Positions 6,295 to 7,644 of a DNA stretch of 7,644 bases are shown piece after piece. The notes beneath the pieces were generated by a model. It was given only the letters and a program-made list of their open reading frames with translations. It had not been told where the DNA came from and searched no databases. Every line of letters starts with the position of its first letter. Within the stretch, counting starts at the first letter, position 1. This stretch comes from Gammaproteobacteria bacterium (lineage in GTDB: Bacteria; Pseudomonadota; Gammaproteobacteria; Steroidobacterales; Steroidobacteraceae). Made by a program: the position numbers and the translations under genes. The stretch is from NCBI GenBank assembly GCA_030040525.1, contig JASHTN010000133.1, positions 1 through 7,644 of the forward strand, read 5' to 3'.

Positions 6295-6916
6295 GCGCGG
6301 ATTTATGGCCCGCGTCGTAAAGATCTGGCTCCTCTCACTGTTGGCTTGCGCTGCAGTAGTGGTTCTTTCATTTACGCGCATAGACGTGCCGACAGCAGAG
6401 TATTTCTGGCGAATCGGACGGTTTCTGACCCCTTTGAACAAGCCGTTCGGACCTGCCGTCATTCTGTCTGCAGAGTCAGCAGCGGTCCTGGGCCTGCTTC
6501 TTGCGCGCCTGGTGCGGGGACATATCTCGCTTTTCTCGGAGGTTCTGGCGATAGCCTGCCTAACCTCGATATCTGCCTATGCCATCAACAGCGATGTGTT
6601 GAAACCATTTTTCGGGGTTCCGGGCCCTGCTGAGGTAATGGAGGGTGTCAGACACGGCTTTAATTTTTTGCGGGGCTCCGAAGATAGCAGCTTTCCTTCC
6701 GGCCACATGGTGTTAGCAGGAGCGTTTGCGGGAGTTTTCATGCGGTTTTACAGCGCCAGCATCTGGTCACTGGCGGCGCTGCTGGTGCTCACCGCGGGTC
6801 TGTTGATCATAGGGGATTGGCATTTTCTCAGCGATGTAGTCGCGGGAGCGTTTCTCGGCGTATCGGCGGGGATTCTGGCCGGAGAAGGGTGGGCAGTTCA
6901 CTCGGTGCCCAGGTAA
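6278..6916 (+). CDS. PAP2-like membrane phosphatase with altered active-site motifs
   Basis: This 212-residue protein is hydrophobic, with likely membrane segments near residues 14-32, 57-78, 85-104, 145-158, 162-179 and 185-203. It carries a PAP2 (phosphatidic acid phosphatase type 2) core: Lys109 of motif C1, SFPSGH (138-143) as C2, and WHFLSD with His182/Asp186 as C3. Members usually remove phosphate from lipid or isoprenoid phosphates at the outer face of the inner membrane. The C1 arginine is missing (K-x6-G-P instead of K-x6-R-P), and the C3 arginine position is Leu176, so activity is uncertain. The ATG at 6278, inside hisIE, follows GAGAGGGAGG (6267-6276); ATG 6305 is an alternative start without as good a site. 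The overlap suggests cotranscription with his, but the base composition is clearly lower in GC (31/60 at 6541-6600 against 41/60 at 5881-5940). The specific substrate is unknown. Confidence 0.85.
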   Translation: MRRGDERGFMARVVKIWLLSLLACAAVVVLSFTRIDVPTAEYFWRIGRFLTPLNKPFGPAVILSAESAAVLGLLLARLVRGHISLFSEVLAIACLTSISAYAINSDVLKPFFGVPGPAEVMEGVRHGFNFLRGSEDSSFPSGHMVLAGAFAGVFMRFYSASIWSLAALLVLTAGLLIIGDWHFLSDVVAGAFLGVSAGILAGEGWAVHSVPR

Positions 6917-6961
6917 GCACCCACCCAGGGGCCATGATGGCTTCGCAGAACATAGACGCCA

Positions 6962-6978
6962 GGTGGCTTCCGGCCACC
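6962..6978. terminator. Weak hairpin between convergent genes, possible terminator
   Basis: GGTGGC (6962-6967) and GCCACC (6973-6978) form a six-base-pair stem with loop TTCCG, in the gap between the PAP2 gene and the convergent esterase gene. Neither strand has a clear T-run after the stem, so a role as an intrinsic terminator is only suggested by position. Confidence 0.25.
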
Positions 6979-7018
6979 ATCAGTTCCTCTGCTGCGGTAA
7001 CCTTACACGGAATGCTGT

Positions 7019-7076
7019 GGCGCTACCGGCACCAGGCTCATCGCGCTGGCGCTACCGGCACAAAGCTCATCGCGCT
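7019..7076. repeat. 29-bp tandem duplication, two copies
   Basis: Bases 7019-7047 and 7048-7076 are adjacent direct copies that differ at two positions only (CCAGG against CAAAG in the middle), so 27 of 29 bases are identical. The repeat covers the 3' end of the minus-strand esterase gene. Its length is not a multiple of three, so it shifts the frame at the end of that gene and supplies the present stop codon at 7038-7040. Confidence 0.9.
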
Positions 7077-7644
7077 ATTCGGATCGCCTGTTCCCTTGTA
7101 TTTAGCATGCAACGGAAAGGGATAGACCGGTCGCGTGAAAGTCACGGGAACGCTCGAGTCAAGCGGAAAACTTACGTCTTCTTTGGAATCACTGAGGTGT
7201 GCCCCGATCATGACATCTGGCGGCCGCCCCGTCTCAACCCAGTTGTCCAGATAACTGAGGTAGTCGATTGCAAATGCGCCATCTCCACCCCAGCAGTGGT
7301 CCATGCCTGGAACGATAAATAGACGATAGAAATCTTGCGTAGCGGTACGACCACCCATGGTCCGCTCGACTGTTTCGTAGTAGTCAACTATCGCGCCCGG
7401 GTACTCCGCTGCGTCATTGCCACCCTGATAACCGAGAAGCTTACCGCCGGCAGCCTTGAACTTCCGCAGATCCGGGTTCGTGTCGGGAAAGAGTACGGCG
7501 ACACCGCTGCGCTTGTAATCCCTGTCGAAATCAAAGTCAGCAGCCGTCCACTGTTTCGTGGGTGGCGACAGGAGACCGCTATCCCTGAAAAACTGCACGC
7601 CCCAGATATCCCCCCCAAACTCGTCGTTCCAACTCAGTTCCGAG
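7038..7644 (-). CDS. Tannase/feruloyl esterase family protein (C-terminal part)
   Basis: The minus-strand frame is open to the right edge of the window, so the visible 201 residues are the C-terminal part of a longer protein; tannase-family members are usually about 500-600 residues. The GTG at 7598 is internal and not a start. Family blocks are visible: NPDLRKFKAAGGKLLGYQGG followed by Asp (the probable acid of the catalytic triad), IVDYYETVERTMGG, and FYRLFIVPGMDHCWGG with the catalytic His and its neighbouring Cys at 7293-7298. After these come YLDNWVETGRPPDVMIG and a C-terminal AKYKGTGD block. The nucleophile serine lies outside the window. Such enzymes are typically exported and cleave aromatic esters of plant material (family knowledge). 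The Cys often seen in a RPLCPYP-like block near the C-terminus is Tyr here (RPVYPFP). The final residues PAR come from a tandem duplication. GC is lower than in the his genes (32/60 at 7501-7560). Confidence 0.9.
   Translation of the reverse strand, partial: SELSWNDEFGGDIWGVQFFRDSGLLSPPTKQWTAADFDFDRDYKRSGVAVLFPDTNPDLRKFKAAGGKLLGYQGGNDAAEYPGAIVDYYETVERTMGGRTATQDFYRLFIVPGMDHCWGGDGAFAIDYLSYLDNWVETGRPPDVMIGAHLSDSKEDVSFPLDSSVPVTFTRPVYPFPLHAKYKGTGDPNSAMSFVPVAPAR

Noticed and set aside
6931..6941. GCCATGATGGC near-palindrome after the PAP2 gene
   Set aside because: The five-base arms with a one-base centre are too short to support an operator or terminator call, and there is no second copy nearby.
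6817..7322. Plus-strand open frames over the intergenic gap and esterase end
   Set aside because: They overlap the PAP2 gene and the well-supported minus-strand esterase, and their translations show no domain or compositional sign of real coding.
1..7644. tRNA, rRNA, CRISPR, IS element or riboswitch
   Set aside because: No cloverleaf-like segment, spaced repeat array, transposase motif or terminal inverted repeat was visible. The operon leader, where a his attenuator might lie, is outside the window.

Overview
The window is a stretch of a GC-rich bacterial chromosome that carries a nearly complete histidine biosynthesis operon on the + strand. In order it holds hisG (3' part only), hisD, hisC, hisB, hisH, hisA, hisF and hisIE. 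This order, the long-form HisG with a C-terminal regulatory domain and the fused HisIE resemble the compact gammaproteobacterial operon (hisGDCBHAFI). HisB here is the single-domain dehydratase, without the phosphatase domain fused to it in enterobacteria. I therefore infer a gammaproteobacterium outside the Enterobacterales-like groups, with low confidence below class.

Layout: 1-564 is the end of hisG; 570-6294 is hisD to hisIE, packed with GTGA/ATGA four-base overlaps or gaps of 3-5 bases. At 6278-6916 lies a small membrane PAP2-type phosphatase gene that overlaps hisIE by 17 bases. At 6917-7037 there is a short convergent intergenic gap with a weak hairpin and part of a 29-bp tandem repeat. 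From 7038 to the right edge, on the - strand, lies the C-terminal part of a tannase/feruloyl esterase family gene whose start is outside the window. From about 6300 onward the DNA is clearly less GC-rich than the his genes.

The his genes together encode the path from PRPP + ATP to histidine: HisG, HisE, HisI, HisA, HisH/HisF, HisB, HisC and HisD. The one missing step is histidinol-phosphate phosphatase (HisN), which must be encoded elsewhere. No operon promoter or leader is visible because the window begins inside hisG.

The most notable points are these. hisF apparently initiates at an ATT codon placed 8 bases after a strong GAGGAG Shine-Dalgarno, and it overlaps hisA by 49 bases. A strong hairpin covers the hisC ribosome binding region in the tail of hisD. 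The PAP2 protein lacks the usual active-site arginines. A 29-bp tandem duplication appears to have changed the C-terminus of the esterase. I see no evidence of a wholly new system, mobile element, CRISPR array or RNA gene.
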